64,000 nt of DNA from Myxococcus landrumus (GTDB lineage Bacteria > Myxococcota > Myxococcia > Myxococcales > Myxococcaceae), in contig NZ_CP071091.1 of assembly GCF_017301635.1 (NCBI RefSeq), positions 10,284,501 through 10,348,500 of the forward strand, given 5' to 3'. Shown piece by piece: positions 18,037-26,145 of the stretch. How positions within the stretch are numbered: the stretch's first letter is position 1; each line of letters opens with the position of its first letter. Made by a program: the position numbers and the translations under genes. Below the pieces are notes generated by a model. It was given only the letters and a program-made list of their open reading frames with translations, had not been told where the DNA came from and did no database searches.

Positions 18037-18942
18037 ATGCAGCTTCGCAAGATGATGCTGATGCTCACGGCGCTGGGCGCGATGAGCGGTTTGATGGCTG
18101 GTTGCGGTGACGACGACGGCGGCGCGAAGGGCTGCACCAGCAACGATGAGTGCGCTGGCACGGAGATTTGCCACCCGGACGCGAACGTCTGTGTGACGAC
18201 GTGCTCGACGGGCTCCGACTGTCCGGACACGGCGAAGACCTGCGCGTCGATCGACGGCACGGCCACCGGCACGAAGATCTGCCAGTGCTCCACGGACGCG
18301 CTCTGCAACACCGGCTCCGAGACGGCCAACATGGTGTGCTCGGACCTGGACAACGTTTGCGTGACGAAGTGCACCGCGAACGCCGACTGTGGCTCTGGCC
18401 GCGTGTGCGACACGGCGTCTGGTCAGTGCGAGGAGGATGGCGGTAACACCCCCACCACCTGCAGCGGCGAGGCACAGAGCACCTGCAAGTACGGCCAGTT
18501 CTGCAGCAGCGGCACCTGCACGGAAGTTCCGGCCCCGACCTGCGCTAACTTCGACCCTGCCCAGGGTGGCAAGCAGCCCATCTGGACTGCTTCGTCCACG
18601 GGACCGATCATCTACGAGGTCACTCCAACGTTCTTTGACACTGATAACTCCTGGTGCACCACGGGACGCACGGCAAAGGCTCGTGTCCGCGCATATCAAC
18701 CTGCTGGTAGCAGCCTCACCTTCCCTCCCCAGAAGCAAGGTCTGCAGGGGTTCTTCTATGTGAAGGTCCGCGGAGACGAAGAGAGTGGCGTGGGCTTGAT
18801 CACTGGGTATTCGACGTCGAATGGAGGTAAGAACGCCGAGTTCACCGTGAATTTCTGCACCACGCCGACTTCGACGACGCTGTCAATCGGCCTCTACTTC
18901 ACGAACGGCAATGAGGTTTGTGGTCGGCTGACTCGGAACTAG
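18037..18942 (+). CDS. Cysteine-rich lipoprotein of unknown function
   Basis: The product has 301 residues. The ATG at 18037 is chosen because GGAGGG lies about ten bases upstream and a lipoprotein signal follows at once, with lipobox LMAGC. After the lipidated Cys comes an acidic Asp/Gly spacer. Four or so Cys-rich modules follow (about residues 32-165; C-x5-C-x5-C-type spacing, as in CTSNDECAGTEICHP), resembling the myxobacterial DUF-type Cys-rich repeats that form knotted disulfide units. The C-terminal 130 residues have only scattered Cys and look like a beta-sandwich. It should be exported and anchored in the outer or inner membrane; the DDD after Cys does not settle which. It has its own leader after gltJ and a strong terminator, so it is probably monocistronic. 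I do not recognise a function; adhesion or surface structure is a guess. Confidence 0.85.
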   Translation: MQLRKMMLMLTALGAMSGLMAGCGDDDGGAKGCTSNDECAGTEICHPDANVCVTTCSTGSDCPDTAKTCASIDGTATGTKICQCSTDALCNTGSETANMVCSDLDNVCVTKCTANADCGSGRVCDTASGQCEEDGGNTPTTCSGEAQSTCKYGQFCSSGTCTEVPAPTCANFDPAQGGKQPIWTASSTGPIIYEVTPTFFDTDNSWCTTGRTAKARVRAYQPAGSSLTFPPQKQGLQGFFYVKVRGDEESGVGLITGYSTSNGGKNAEFTVNFCTTPTSTTLSIGLYFTNGNEVCGRLTRN

Positions 18943-18990
18943 TCAGGAAGAACCCGCCAGGTTCTCTTGGTGTGGTTTCGAGCTGAGAGT

Positions 18991-19029
18991 GAAGCCTCAT
19001 CCTTCGCGGGATGAGGCTTCGCGCATTTT
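18991..19029 (+). terminator. Strong rho-independent terminator after the Cys-rich lipoprotein
   Basis: A perfect 12-bp stem, GAAGCCTCATCC (18991-19002) with GGATGAGGCTTC (19009-19020), has a six-base loop and is followed by GCGCATTTT. It lies 48 bases after the stop codon and could stop transcription from either side. Confidence 0.8.
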
Positions 19030-19107
19030 GAGGTGCTAGATGTTACTCGTGCCCACTTCGAACAGGTCATGAGTGAATAGGTTGTTGGATTTGCCGTTCA
19101 AAGGGTA

Positions 19108-19131
19108 GGCAGTCCTCCAGGACCGGCTGCC
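19108..19131 (+). other. Leader hairpin upstream of the MORN-repeat gene
   Basis: GGCAGTCCT (19108-19116) pairs with AGGA plus CTGCC (19119-19122 and 19127-19131), with a CCGG bulge and a CC loop. It lies about 20 bases before the start codon, next to the AAGGAG ribosome site, so it could tune translation. This is inferred from base pairing only. Confidence 0.3.
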
Positions 19132-19151
19132 TCCCAATAAGGAGAAATTAA

Positions 19152-19640
19152 ATGTCATTCCGTCTTGCTGCGTTGGGTCTGACAGTCATTGCTTCGAATG
19201 CGCTGGCTCAGGGAGCCTCCACTGAACGCGAAGTGCGCCTCAACTGCCCGGCAGGAACCATTCAGCAGGAGAAGCGCGGGGGCAATGACTCTGGTGTCTT
19301 CTGTGTGAAAGCAGCAGGTGCCGACAAGGGGAGTCACCACGGGCCCTACGTAGACTTCTGGGCGAATGGTCAGAAGCAATCAGAGGGGCAGTACAAGGAT
19401 GGCTTCCGAACGGGGCGTTGGGTCTTCTTCGATACCAATGGCCTGAAAACAGGGGAGACTGAGTTCGAGAGCAACGACTATCATGGCAAGAGGGTAGAGT
19501 ATTACCCTAGTGGCGCGAAGAAGCAGGAGCAGACCTGGGTGAAGGGGAAGCGCGAAGGCGTCGAGGTGTCCTACTCTGAAGGTGGCCAGAAGGTCTCGGA
19601 GGTTCGCTACTCAGCGGACAAGCCGATGGTTGCCAAGTAG
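19152..19640 (+). CDS. Secreted MORN-repeat (YwqK-like) protein
   Basis: The product has 162 residues. A clear AAGGAG precedes the ATG, followed by a Sec signal peptide (MSFRLAALGLTVIASNALAQ, cleavage after ALA). After a short Cys-containing segment with two cysteines come four or five MORN_2-type repeats of about 22 residues (GPYVDFWANGQKQSEGQYKDG, GRWVFFDTNGLKTG, GKRVEYYPSGAKKQEQTW, GVEVSYSEGGQKVSEV). Repeats of this kind occur in bacterial proteins annotated as YwqK antitoxin-like, but the signal peptide and the absence of a toxin partner argue against a toxin-antitoxin role. It is probably a periplasmic or outer-surface protein of unknown function. Terminators flank it on both sides, so it is monocistronic. 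Base composition looks lower in GC than the motility locus. Confidence 0.85.
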   Translation: MSFRLAALGLTVIASNALAQGASTEREVRLNCPAGTIQQEKRGGNDSGVFCVKAAGADKGSHHGPYVDFWANGQKQSEGQYKDGFRTGRWVFFDTNGLKTGETEFESNDYHGKRVEYYPSGAKKQEQTWVKGKREGVEVSYSEGGQKVSEVRYSADKPMVAK

Positions 19641-19670
19641 TTGCCCGACACTGGCGCTGCAGTCAGAGGG

Positions 19671-19707
19671 CCCTTGCTCCAATTGGAGCAAGGGCTCTTT
19701 CTGTTTC
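19671..19707 (+). terminator. Rho-independent terminator after the MORN-repeat gene
   Basis: CCCTTGCTCC (19671-19680), loop AATT, GGAGCAAGGG (19685-19694): a perfect 10-bp stem followed by CTCTTTCTGTTTCT. It lies 30 bases downstream of the stop codon. Confidence 0.85.
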
Positions 19708-19754
19708 TATAGAACTCTTTCCCGAACCGGCATGCTCGGATAGGAAGCTTAGGT

Positions 19755-20855
19755 GTGAAGGCCCCTTCTCTGACTCCAGTACTTCCCGACACCCCCGTCC
19801 GTACCGTTGCGGAAATGGGGCTTCGTGAGCTCGAGCGCATTCGACTCATTCTGCGTGGGGGCTCAGTTATTGAGTGGCGGCGAATGCACTTCCAGGCCAG
19901 GGAGGAAGTCGACCGGTTCCTGCGTCTCTGCCAGCTTGATGTTTCCCGACCCTTTGACGAGGCATGGGCCCGGCTCGTATTGGCAGAGGCGGTGGCCTAT
20001 CTACGCAAGACATTCAATTATCGCGTGGCTGATGCAGTCGCGAAACCTGGAGAAATTCACGACCTGTTCCTCCTGGCGTCAGGAGCCAAGGGGAATGCGC
20101 GGCACCGCCGCATCGCATGCGTCGTGCTGAAGGTGATGCACGTCATCCAGCATATCGAGGGCCGAGACCTTCTCTTCCGGCTTGCCATTTCAGAGGCGGA
20201 GTTGGCGGAGTTGGTGATGGAGAAGGTGTTAGGGGTTGCTCGAGAAATGCAGGAAAAGGGACTTCCTGTTGTGGAGTTCGCCCACTCCATCAAGACGCAG
20301 GATTCGCTTGTCACGAAGCTTCTCGCGAAGAAAGAGACGGTTGCAGCTCAGGTCTATGACAGGACACGATTTCGAATCGTGACTCGTTCAAGAGAAGATC
20401 TGCTGCCCGTACTGTATTTCCTCACGCAGCGTTTGTTTCCCTTTCACTTGGTGGTCCCCGGTCAGACGGAGAACACACTAGTGCCCTTCAAGGGAGTGCT
20501 AGAGGAGAACCCTCATTTCGAACAGTTCATCCCCAATCTCCACCTCGACCGTAACTACGAGGATCGAGAAGATAGAGGTGGGAACACGTTCTCTGGTAGT
20601 TCCTATCGGGCTCTCAACTTCGTCGTAGATATTCCGGTGAGGATGGATGCCTACTTGCCTCCACCAGAAGAAGACATGCGGCCTCGAAAGGGCCGCGTCG
20701 TCATTTCTCTGGTGGAGTTCCAGATCGTCGATGAGGAGACTGCCAAGCAGAATGAACTCGGGGAAAACTCCCACGAGGCCTACAAGCGCCGCCAGAAGAA
20801 GCGAGTATTGAAGAGGCTGAGTCAGGGACTCGTTGTTCCAAAACGCCAGGGATGA
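19755..20855 (+). CDS. TIGR04552-type conserved protein with remote RelA/SpoT-synthetase signatures
   Basis: The product has 366 residues with GTG start at 19755; an internal ATG at 19815 is an alternative. I associate it with the myxobacterial conserved-hypothetical family TIGR04552. An N-terminal all-helical half (about 1-175) precedes a region that lines up in order with (p)ppGpp synthetase motifs. These are a basic pre-loop (SIKTQDSLVTKLLAKK), an Asp strand (VYDRTRFRIV, about residue 201) like DIxGIRI, SSYRALN (about 281) like GYxSLH, VEFQIVDEET (about 319) like VEIQIRT, and ENSHEAYKRR like the AAHWxYK motif. The HD hydrolase, TGS and ACT domains of long Rel proteins are absent. The synthetase relation is my inference from motif order; the His of the GYxSLH motif is Asn here, so activity is uncertain. 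The gene stands alone after a terminator and converges with the next gene. Confidence 0.75.
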   Translation: MKAPSLTPVLPDTPVRTVAEMGLRELERIRLILRGGSVIEWRRMHFQAREEVDRFLRLCQLDVSRPFDEAWARLVLAEAVAYLRKTFNYRVADAVAKPGEIHDLFLLASGAKGNARHRRIACVVLKVMHVIQHIEGRDLLFRLAISEAELAELVMEKVLGVAREMQEKGLPVVEFAHSIKTQDSLVTKLLAKKETVAAQVYDRTRFRIVTRSREDLLPVLYFLTQRLFPFHLVVPGQTENTLVPFKGVLEENPHFEQFIPNLHLDRNYEDREDRGGNTFSGSSYRALNFVVDIPVRMDAYLPPPEEDMRPRKGRVVISLVEFQIVDEETAKQNELGENSHEAYKRRQKKRVLKRLSQGLVVPKRQG

Positions 20856-20891
20856 GCAGTTCCTAGCGCTGAGTCCTTGCCGTACTGGAAG

Positions 20892-22796
20892 TCAGGGATA
20901 CTCGTAGGAGATTTCCAGCTCAGCCAGCTTTGGATCCGACTCGGAGTCGGAGTACAAGCGATGCAATGTGCCATCTCCGGCTGTTCCGATTTCGAATCGG
21001 AGACGGTATTGGGTTCTCTTGTTTCGCGATGCCCGGTTTGCCCAGTCTGCGATCACCATAGGGGTGACGTCAGTAATGCCAGGGCGTCCAATTGAACTCG
21101 GTGGGATGTTGATTCCAGATGCAAGGGGGTGCGAGTAATACGCCTTCTCGAGCTCCGGATTGGTGTCGAACTTGATGGGTAATACGTCTCCAATATTCAC
21201 TGGTTCGAGGATGAGTTTGCCAAGCTTGCCGAAGGGATCTCCGATTTGACGGCCAGTCCACCATTTGAGTCGTGCTTGGCGGATGACGGTAAGCTCTTCG
21301 GGAAGAGTTGACATCTGAAAGCCTAGAAAAAGCCTATCAATGAAGTTGCCTGCGCTGTCGCCAACCATGGCCACGTTGTAAAAGCTGGTTTGCCGGAAGA
21401 ATCCTGGCGAATCCACTGAACCGCTTGTCTCGCTGTCAAAGGCGAAAGTGGCGATTCCTTGCCGAATCGTCCTGAAGGTTTGTGCGGCTGTTTCTGCCAG
21501 TGCATTCCCTTCGGTATCTCGTGCATTCGTGGAGATTTGCCATCGAAGCTCTGTCCCGTATGAGAGCTCTGTAGGGAACGAATAGGTCATCACTGTCGAC
21601 GACGTGTTCCAGCGGAGCGTTCCCGTATTGAGGCCTGCTGGCGCGAGAATTACAAAGGCTCCTTCCACGGATGCTTTGTTCATGGGCTCAGAAAACACGA
21701 TCTCGATCAGTGTGTTTCGAGCAATTCCGATGGCAGCGTTTCCAGGGGTCGTGGACAGGATGGTCGGAGGAGTCGTGTCAGTAGCAGGTCCCTCCGTAGC
21801 GAAGGAGAATTCACGGGGCCCGGCGAAGGCATTCCCCGCGAGATCCACAACAGGCTGAGTACTCGTCCCCAGATTCACAGTCACAGTCGTAGAGGTGGGC
21901 AACCTATTGACCGGGGCCACCGTCACAGTCCGCCCGTCCGACGACACCTCTACCGTTGCCGGAATGCTCGACCCGCCACTCCCCGAAAGGGTCACATTGG
22001 AGGGAGTCACACTGGCCCCCCGTACCGCTTCGCTGAACCTCACCCGAATTTCCGCCGCGACACTCACCTGCGTCGCCCCTGCCGTAGGCATCCGTGACTC
22101 GACCTGCGGAGCACTCCGGTCCACCGCGATGGTGCGTGCGTCGCTGAAATACGTAGTCCCCCCTCGTGTCGCCCGGGCCTTCAGCGCGAACTCTCCCTCG
22201 GCCTCCTCCGCCGTGCTCCACTGATACACGTACGGAGCCGCTGTCCATGTGTGGAGCACCGTCGCCCCCTTCATCAACTCCACCTGCTCCGCCTGGGCCC
22301 CCTCCACAGAGACTTCCAGGGAGACCGGGCCATTGACCGCGCTTCGGGACTCAGATGGGGACACCCAGGACACCGTCAGGTTCCCCTGGGACACCACATT
22401 CAGCGCCACGCTCCTGTCCTGCTGAATCGTTCCTGAACTCCCGCGAACCGTGAGCGACAGTCTCCTCGGCGGGAGATTCGCCGCGACACTCACACGCAGT
22501 GTTGCCGTGGTCCCCGACTCCGGAATCGTCACGCTCGGAGCGCTCACCCCGGCGGGCGGCTTCTCCAGCGCCACATCCACGCTCCCCTGAAACCCGTTCT
22601 TGCGAACCACGGTGACCTGGAGGGTCTTCACCCCACCCTGGGCCACCGTCTCCTCCAGCGGAGTGACTCCAAGCTCAAAGTCCTGGGCCGGATTCTCACC
22701 TCCATCCGGTGGGTCCACGACCTCCGGGACGTTGATGCACCCAAACAACAAGAAGAACGAAAACAGGGGAGTGAGCAGGCGAAGTCGGTTCGTCAT
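20892..22796 (-). CDS. Ig-like surface lipoprotein with C-terminal DNRLRE-like domain
   Basis: The product has 634 residues. The ATG at 22796 is chosen because it begins a lipoprotein signal (MTNRLRLLTPLFSFFLLFGC, lipidated Cys at 20); the longer frame upstream is low-complexity. After an acidic spacer there are two Ig/BACON-like sandwiches (about 40-215), then two Big_5/SbsA-type Ig domains (about 217-425; each has the P-x5-PxxGA...FSEP pattern, as in IEIVFSEPMNK). The last 200 residues (FAFDSETSGSV, IDRLFLGFQM, ADWANRA, DPKLAELEISYEY) resemble DNRLRE/CBM-type beta-sandwiches found in secreted proteins. It is probably displayed on the cell surface for adhesion or polymer binding. The part encoding the C-terminal domain looks lower in GC than the part encoding the N-terminal Ig domains, suggesting domain shuffling. 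It converges with the preceding gene, 36 bases apart. Confidence 0.85.
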   Translation of the reverse strand: MTNRLRLLTPLFSFFLLFGCINVPEVVDPPDGGENPAQDFELGVTPLEETVAQGGVKTLQVTVVRKNGFQGSVDVALEKPPAGVSAPSVTIPESGTTATLRVSVAANLPPRRLSLTVRGSSGTIQQDRSVALNVVSQGNLTVSWVSPSESRSAVNGPVSLEVSVEGAQAEQVELMKGATVLHTWTAAPYVYQWSTAEEAEGEFALKARATRGGTTYFSDARTIAVDRSAPQVESRMPTAGATQVSVAAEIRVRFSEAVRGASVTPSNVTLSGSGGSSIPATVEVSSDGRTVTVAPVNRLPTSTTVTVNLGTSTQPVVDLAGNAFAGPREFSFATEGPATDTTPPTILSTTPGNAAIGIARNTLIEIVFSEPMNKASVEGAFVILAPAGLNTGTLRWNTSSTVMTYSFPTELSYGTELRWQISTNARDTEGNALAETAAQTFRTIRQGIATFAFDSETSGSVDSPGFFRQTSFYNVAMVGDSAGNFIDRLFLGFQMSTLPEELTVIRQARLKWWTGRQIGDPFGKLGKLILEPVNIGDVLPIKFDTNPELEKAYYSHPLASGINIPPSSIGRPGITDVTPMVIADWANRASRNKRTQYRLRFEIGTAGDGTLHRLYSDSESDPKLAELEISYEYP

Positions 22797-22953
22797 AAAG
22801 GGCCGCTGTGCAGAGAGCGTTCCAAACCCAAACCCCACTCTCGGGGCCAGGCCGGGGCCTCTGCCTACCACGGCAACGCCCAGTCCCGTGACCCACCCCC
22901 CACGGTCCCGCCCCCCGGACACACATCCGGAAACAGCAACACCCCAGAACGAA

Positions 22954-22993
22954 GAAGCCCGCGCCCCGGAGTCCTCCGGGCTGCGCGGGCTTC
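22954..22993 (-). terminator. Hairpin terminator downstream of ffh
   Basis: GAAGCCCGCG (22954-22963) pairs perfectly with CGCGGGCTTC (22984-22993), with an inner CCCGGA/TCCGGG pairing. Read on the minus strand it lies 27 bases after the ffh stop and is followed by a pyrimidine-rich TTCGTTCT. It is a probable ffh terminator. Confidence 0.7.
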
Positions 22994-23020
22994 ACCGTCA
23001 CGAGCCTGTCGGACTCGCTC

Positions 23021-24667
23021 CTACTTCTTCTTCCGGTTCTTCTTCTTGTTGTCCTTCTCCCGCTTGCGGCGCTCCTTGATGGCGTCGCGGTCCTCGGGCT
23101 TCCCTCCGGCGGAGGGAGGGGCGTAGCCCATGAGGCGGGCCTTCGCCATGGCCGCCTGGCCCATGGGAGGCGTGTAGCCAGGCGCCACCTGGGGCAGCTG
23201 CATGGGCATCCCCATGCCCGGCATGCCGCCGCTCATCATCTTCTCCATCATCTTGGGGTCCCCGCCGAACATGCTGGAGAGGTCCATGTTCCGCATCTGC
23301 GAGAGCTGACCCAGCTGCTTGAAGCCAGGGATGCGGCCCAGCAGGCCCGGGTTCTGGCCGATGGTCCCCATCACCTGCTGCATCATCCCGAACTTCTGGA
23401 GCAGCTCGCGCACGTCCTCCGGCTTGCGACCGCTGCCCTTGGCGATGCGGCCAATCCGACTGGCGTTGATGAGGTCCGGGCGCAGGCGCTCCTTCGGCGT
23501 CATCGAGTCGTACATCGACTCAATCTTCGTGAGCTCCTTCTCGTCCGGATTGAGGTGCTCGGTGAGGTCCCCGAAGAGCGGGAACTTCTCCAGCAGGTCC
23601 TTGAGCGGACCCATCTTGCGCACCATGCGAATCTGCTCGACGAAGTCCTTCATCGAGAACTGGCCGGACAGGAGCTTGCGCGCGTCCTCCTCGGCCTTCT
23701 TCTCGTCGACGACCTTCTCGAAGTCCTTCATCAGGCCGACGATGTCGCCGAACCCGAGAATCCGGCCCGCCAGGCCCTCCGGACGGAACTCCTCCAGCTT
23801 GTCCATCGACTCGCCCATGCCGAGGAACTTGATGGGCTTGCCCGTGACTTCCTTGATGGACAGCGCGGCGCCGCCACGGGCGTCACCGTCCAGCTTCGTC
23901 AGGATGAAACCATCCAGCGTCAGGCGCCGGTCGAACTCGGCCGCCGTGCGCACCGCGTCCTGACCAATCATCGCGTCGCACACCAGGAGGATGTTGTCCG
24001 GGTGCACGTTGGACTTGATGGACTCCAGCTCCGCCATCAGCGCTTCGTCGATGGCGAGCCGGCCGGCGGTGTCGATGAGCACCACGTCGCACTTCTGCTC
24101 GCGCGCGGCGGCGTAGCCCCGCTTGGCCAGCTCCGGCGGCTGAATGCCGGGCTCGTGGTAGACGGGCACCTTGAGCCGCTCGCCCAGCACCTTGAGCTGA
24201 TCCACGGCGGCCGGGCGGTAGATGTCCGCGGCGACGAGCAGCGGCTTGCGCCCCTGCTGGATGAGCCGGTTGGCGAGCTTGCCGGTGGTGGTCGTCTTAC
24301 CGGAGCCCTGCAGACCCACCATCATGATGCCGGAGAGCTGGCCCTTGGGCTTCAGGTTCAGGCTCGTGTCGACCGGCCCCATCAGTGCCTCGAGCTCGTC
24401 GTGGCAAATCTTGATGAAGTGGTCCATCGGGCTGACCTTGCGCTTCTGGCCCGAGGCATCGGTGAGGGTGGTCTGGACGAGCTCGCCCACGGACTTCTCG
24501 CGAACGCGGGCGACGAACTTCTTCACCACGTCGAAGGCAACGTCGGCCTCGAGGAGCGAGACGCGGATGTCGCGGAGCGACTCGTCGACCAACTCTGGAG
24601 TGAGCTCGCTCTTGCCGGCGAGGCGGTTCTTGGCGGCGCGGAAGCCCTTGGTGACGGTCTCAAGCAT
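23021..24667 (-). CDS. ffh: Ffh, signal recognition particle GTPase (SRP54)
   Basis: The product has 548 residues. It binds signal sequences of nascent inner-membrane proteins and delivers them to FtsY together with 4.5S RNA. The N domain is at about 1-90 (MLETVTKGFRAAKNRLAGK). The G domain follows with P-loop GLQGSGKTTT, DIYRPAA, DTAGR and TKLDGDARGG. The Met-rich M domain is at about 330-470 with SGxGR-type RNA-contact segment GRIAKGSGRKPEDV. The C-terminal extension (about 470-548) is Met/Gly/Pro-rich and ends in a Lys/Arg tail, longer than in E. coli Ffh (453 aa). The start is set by the family N-terminus; the frame runs 75 codons further upstream as Pro/Arg-rich sequence that is not Ffh. 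There is no Shine-Dalgarno sequence before the ATG. No rpsP or trmD follows; downstream is a terminator. Confidence 0.97.
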   Translation of the reverse strand: MLETVTKGFRAAKNRLAGKSELTPELVDESLRDIRVSLLEADVAFDVVKKFVARVREKSVGELVQTTLTDASGQKRKVSPMDHFIKICHDELEALMGPVDTSLNLKPKGQLSGIMMVGLQGSGKTTTTGKLANRLIQQGRKPLLVAADIYRPAAVDQLKVLGERLKVPVYHEPGIQPPELAKRGYAAAREQKCDVVLIDTAGRLAIDEALMAELESIKSNVHPDNILLVCDAMIGQDAVRTAAEFDRRLTLDGFILTKLDGDARGGAALSIKEVTGKPIKFLGMGESMDKLEEFRPEGLAGRILGFGDIVGLMKDFEKVVDEKKAEEDARKLLSGQFSMKDFVEQIRMVRKMGPLKDLLEKFPLFGDLTEHLNPDEKELTKIESMYDSMTPKERLRPDLINASRIGRIAKGSGRKPEDVRELLQKFGMMQQVMGTIGQNPGLLGRIPGFKQLGQLSQMRNMDLSSMFGGDPKMMEKMMSGGMPGMGMPMQLPQVAPGYTPPMGQAAMAKARLMGYAPPSAGGKPEDRDAIKERRKREKDNKKKNRKKK

Positions 24668-24676
24668 GGGGGGCGC

Positions 24677-24682
24677 TTTATA
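24677..24682 (-). promoter_or_regulatory. Possible -10 box for ffh, implying a leaderless transcript
   Basis: Read on the minus strand this is TATAAA, whose edge is 9 bases from the ffh ATG. With normal spacing, transcription would begin within about three bases of the start codon, which fits the absence of a ribosome site. No convincing -35 box is seen. Confidence 0.35.
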
Positions 24683-24937
24683 ACAGGGGGAAGGTGGGAT
24701 GCGACGGTGGAGCGCATCCGGGTCGTCGAAGACTGAAGAGCCGGGCCGCACCCCCCTCCCGCACGGGCTGGACGGGGGCCAAGGCCCTGATTTCACCAAC
24801 GCTCTCGAGGGGTTGGCGCATCCCCGAGGCCCGGCCGCCCTCCTGGCCGGCGGTGGGGCTCCGGGCCGTCCCAGCCGGTGGACGGGGGGCATCAGGGCCC
24901 GGAACCAGGGCCCGGACCCCGTGGACCCACGGCCCCA

Positions 24938-26116
24938 TCACCGCCCGGCCTGTGGCCTCTTCGCCTCCTGGTTGATGCTGAAGCACGGGAAGTAGTTGGC
25001 GTCACCCGTGTGGTACGCCTCTGCCAGCGCGGGCAGCTCCTCGAACGCGTGGATGCGAGGCCCCACGTCGGGCATCCAGCCGTGAGTCTCTCCGAAGGCC
25101 ACCGCGTCCACGCCTTCCTGATAGCGCGCGAAGTGGGTGTGGATGTGCTGGTGCCGGGCGACGCACTCCCGGGCGCGCAGGAGGGAGACGGACATGCCCG
25201 CCTTCCATCCCGCCGTGGCAATCACCCCCTGGCGGGCCAGGGCCTTGAGGCTGGCCCGATAGACAGGCGTGCCGAGGTACTCGAGAAACACATGCACCAT
25301 CTCGCCGCCCGTCCGGCGGGAGACCTCCGCGACGAACTCGGCTTCCGCGGTCAGGTAGCGCTCGCGATAGCCCGCGTCCTTGCTCCAGCGCTCGGGCTCG
25401 TGGCGCATCGCGCCGAAGTCCCTCCGGTCGATGGCTTCCAGCCCCGCGGAGCGAATCTCCTCCAGGTGCCAGGGCGTCCCGGACAGCATCACCGCGCGGC
25501 AGCCATGGAACTGGGCGAGCGTGAGCTCCGCGAGCGTCGTCCCCCCGCCCCAACCCCAGACATGCGGGGATGGGCACTCGGCCTCGGACACCTGGAGCCG
25601 GAAGGCGCCCTGGGCCACGCGCCAGTTCGCCCACGCGGTGACGTAGCGGACGCTGAAGGCGGCCCACTGGGCGGGAGAGTACCGCGAGTTCTCCGGGAGC
25701 GGGATGAGCTGCCGGCCCTTGAGCTTCATCAGGGTGGCCATGCAGCCCATCTGGCGGGGCGCGTCGTAGCCCAGGGCCTTCACCATGAAGCCGTGGCCAT
25801 CCGTCTCTCCACTCGAGAACAGCATCGCGAGCTGTCCGGAGCGGACCTCGGTGACCTTCCTGCCTGTCTCCAGCACGCGGACGACGCCCGCATTGCCCAG
25901 GACCACCTCCTGCTCCTGTCGGGCCTTGCAGACGTCGAGGGGGCGCCGCTCGAGCGCGTGTTCGGTGTTGGCCTCCCAGCAGCCGAAGAGGGGTGCGGCG
26001 AGGACCTCGTCGTCCTGGATGGCCTCGACGGTGATGCGGGTTCGCGTCAACTGGGCTCGGCGCGGTTCACGAGAGCTGCCCGTGTGGATGACCCAGGCCT
26101 CGGCTTGATAGCTCAT
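24938..26116 (-). CDS. Crotonyl-CoA-reductase-like MDR oxidoreductase
   Basis: The product has 392 residues. The ATG at 26116 begins MSYQAEAWVIH, the usual first strand of a medium-chain dehydrogenase; the 34 codons upstream are Pro/Arg-rich and are dropped. The order is a GroES-like N-terminal half, a Rossmann half with VWGWGGGTTLAE (about 195), and then GLEAIDRRDF. The last matches the INRKDF position of crotonyl-CoA carboxylase/reductase, and FLEYLGTPVYRAS matches its VFEHPG segment. Zinc-binding cysteines of alcohol dehydrogenases are not seen. The expected reaction is NAD(P)H-dependent reduction of an enoyl thioester or a related redox step; I cannot say whether it carboxylates. It is the last gene of the pyrrole operon, 29 bases after the condensation gene, with a hairpin at its start. 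It could make an extender or act on the carrier-bound acyl group. Confidence 0.75.
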   Translation of the reverse strand: MSYQAEAWVIHTGSSREPRRAQLTRTRITVEAIQDDEVLAAPLFGCWEANTEHALERRPLDVCKARQEQEVVLGNAGVVRVLETGRKVTEVRSGQLAMLFSSGETDGHGFMVKALGYDAPRQMGCMATLMKLKGRQLIPLPENSRYSPAQWAAFSVRYVTAWANWRVAQGAFRLQVSEAECPSPHVWGWGGGTTLAELTLAQFHGCRAVMLSGTPWHLEEIRSAGLEAIDRRDFGAMRHEPERWSKDAGYRERYLTAEAEFVAEVSRRTGGEMVHVFLEYLGTPVYRASLKALARQGVIATAGWKAGMSVSLLRARECVARHQHIHTHFARYQEGVDAVAFGETHGWMPDVGPRIHAFEELPALAEAYHTGDANYFPCFSINQEAKRPQAGR

Positions 26117-26118
26117 GT

Positions 26119-26135
26119 TCGCAACCCCGTTGCGA
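26119..26135 (-). promoter_or_regulatory. Hairpin overlapping the start region of the MDR gene
   Basis: TCGCAAC (26119-26125) and GTTGCGA (26129-26135) form a perfect 7-bp stem with a CCC loop, beginning two bases upstream of the MDR start codon on the minus strand. No Shine-Dalgarno sequence is visible, so this structure could limit translation unless ribosomes arrive from the upstream gene. Confidence 0.4.
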
Positions 26136-26145
26136 CATCGTGTGG

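Noticed and set aside
19152..19640. YwqK-type antitoxin of a toxin-antitoxin pair
   Set aside because: The protein has a Sec signal peptide and stands alone between terminators with no toxin gene beside it.
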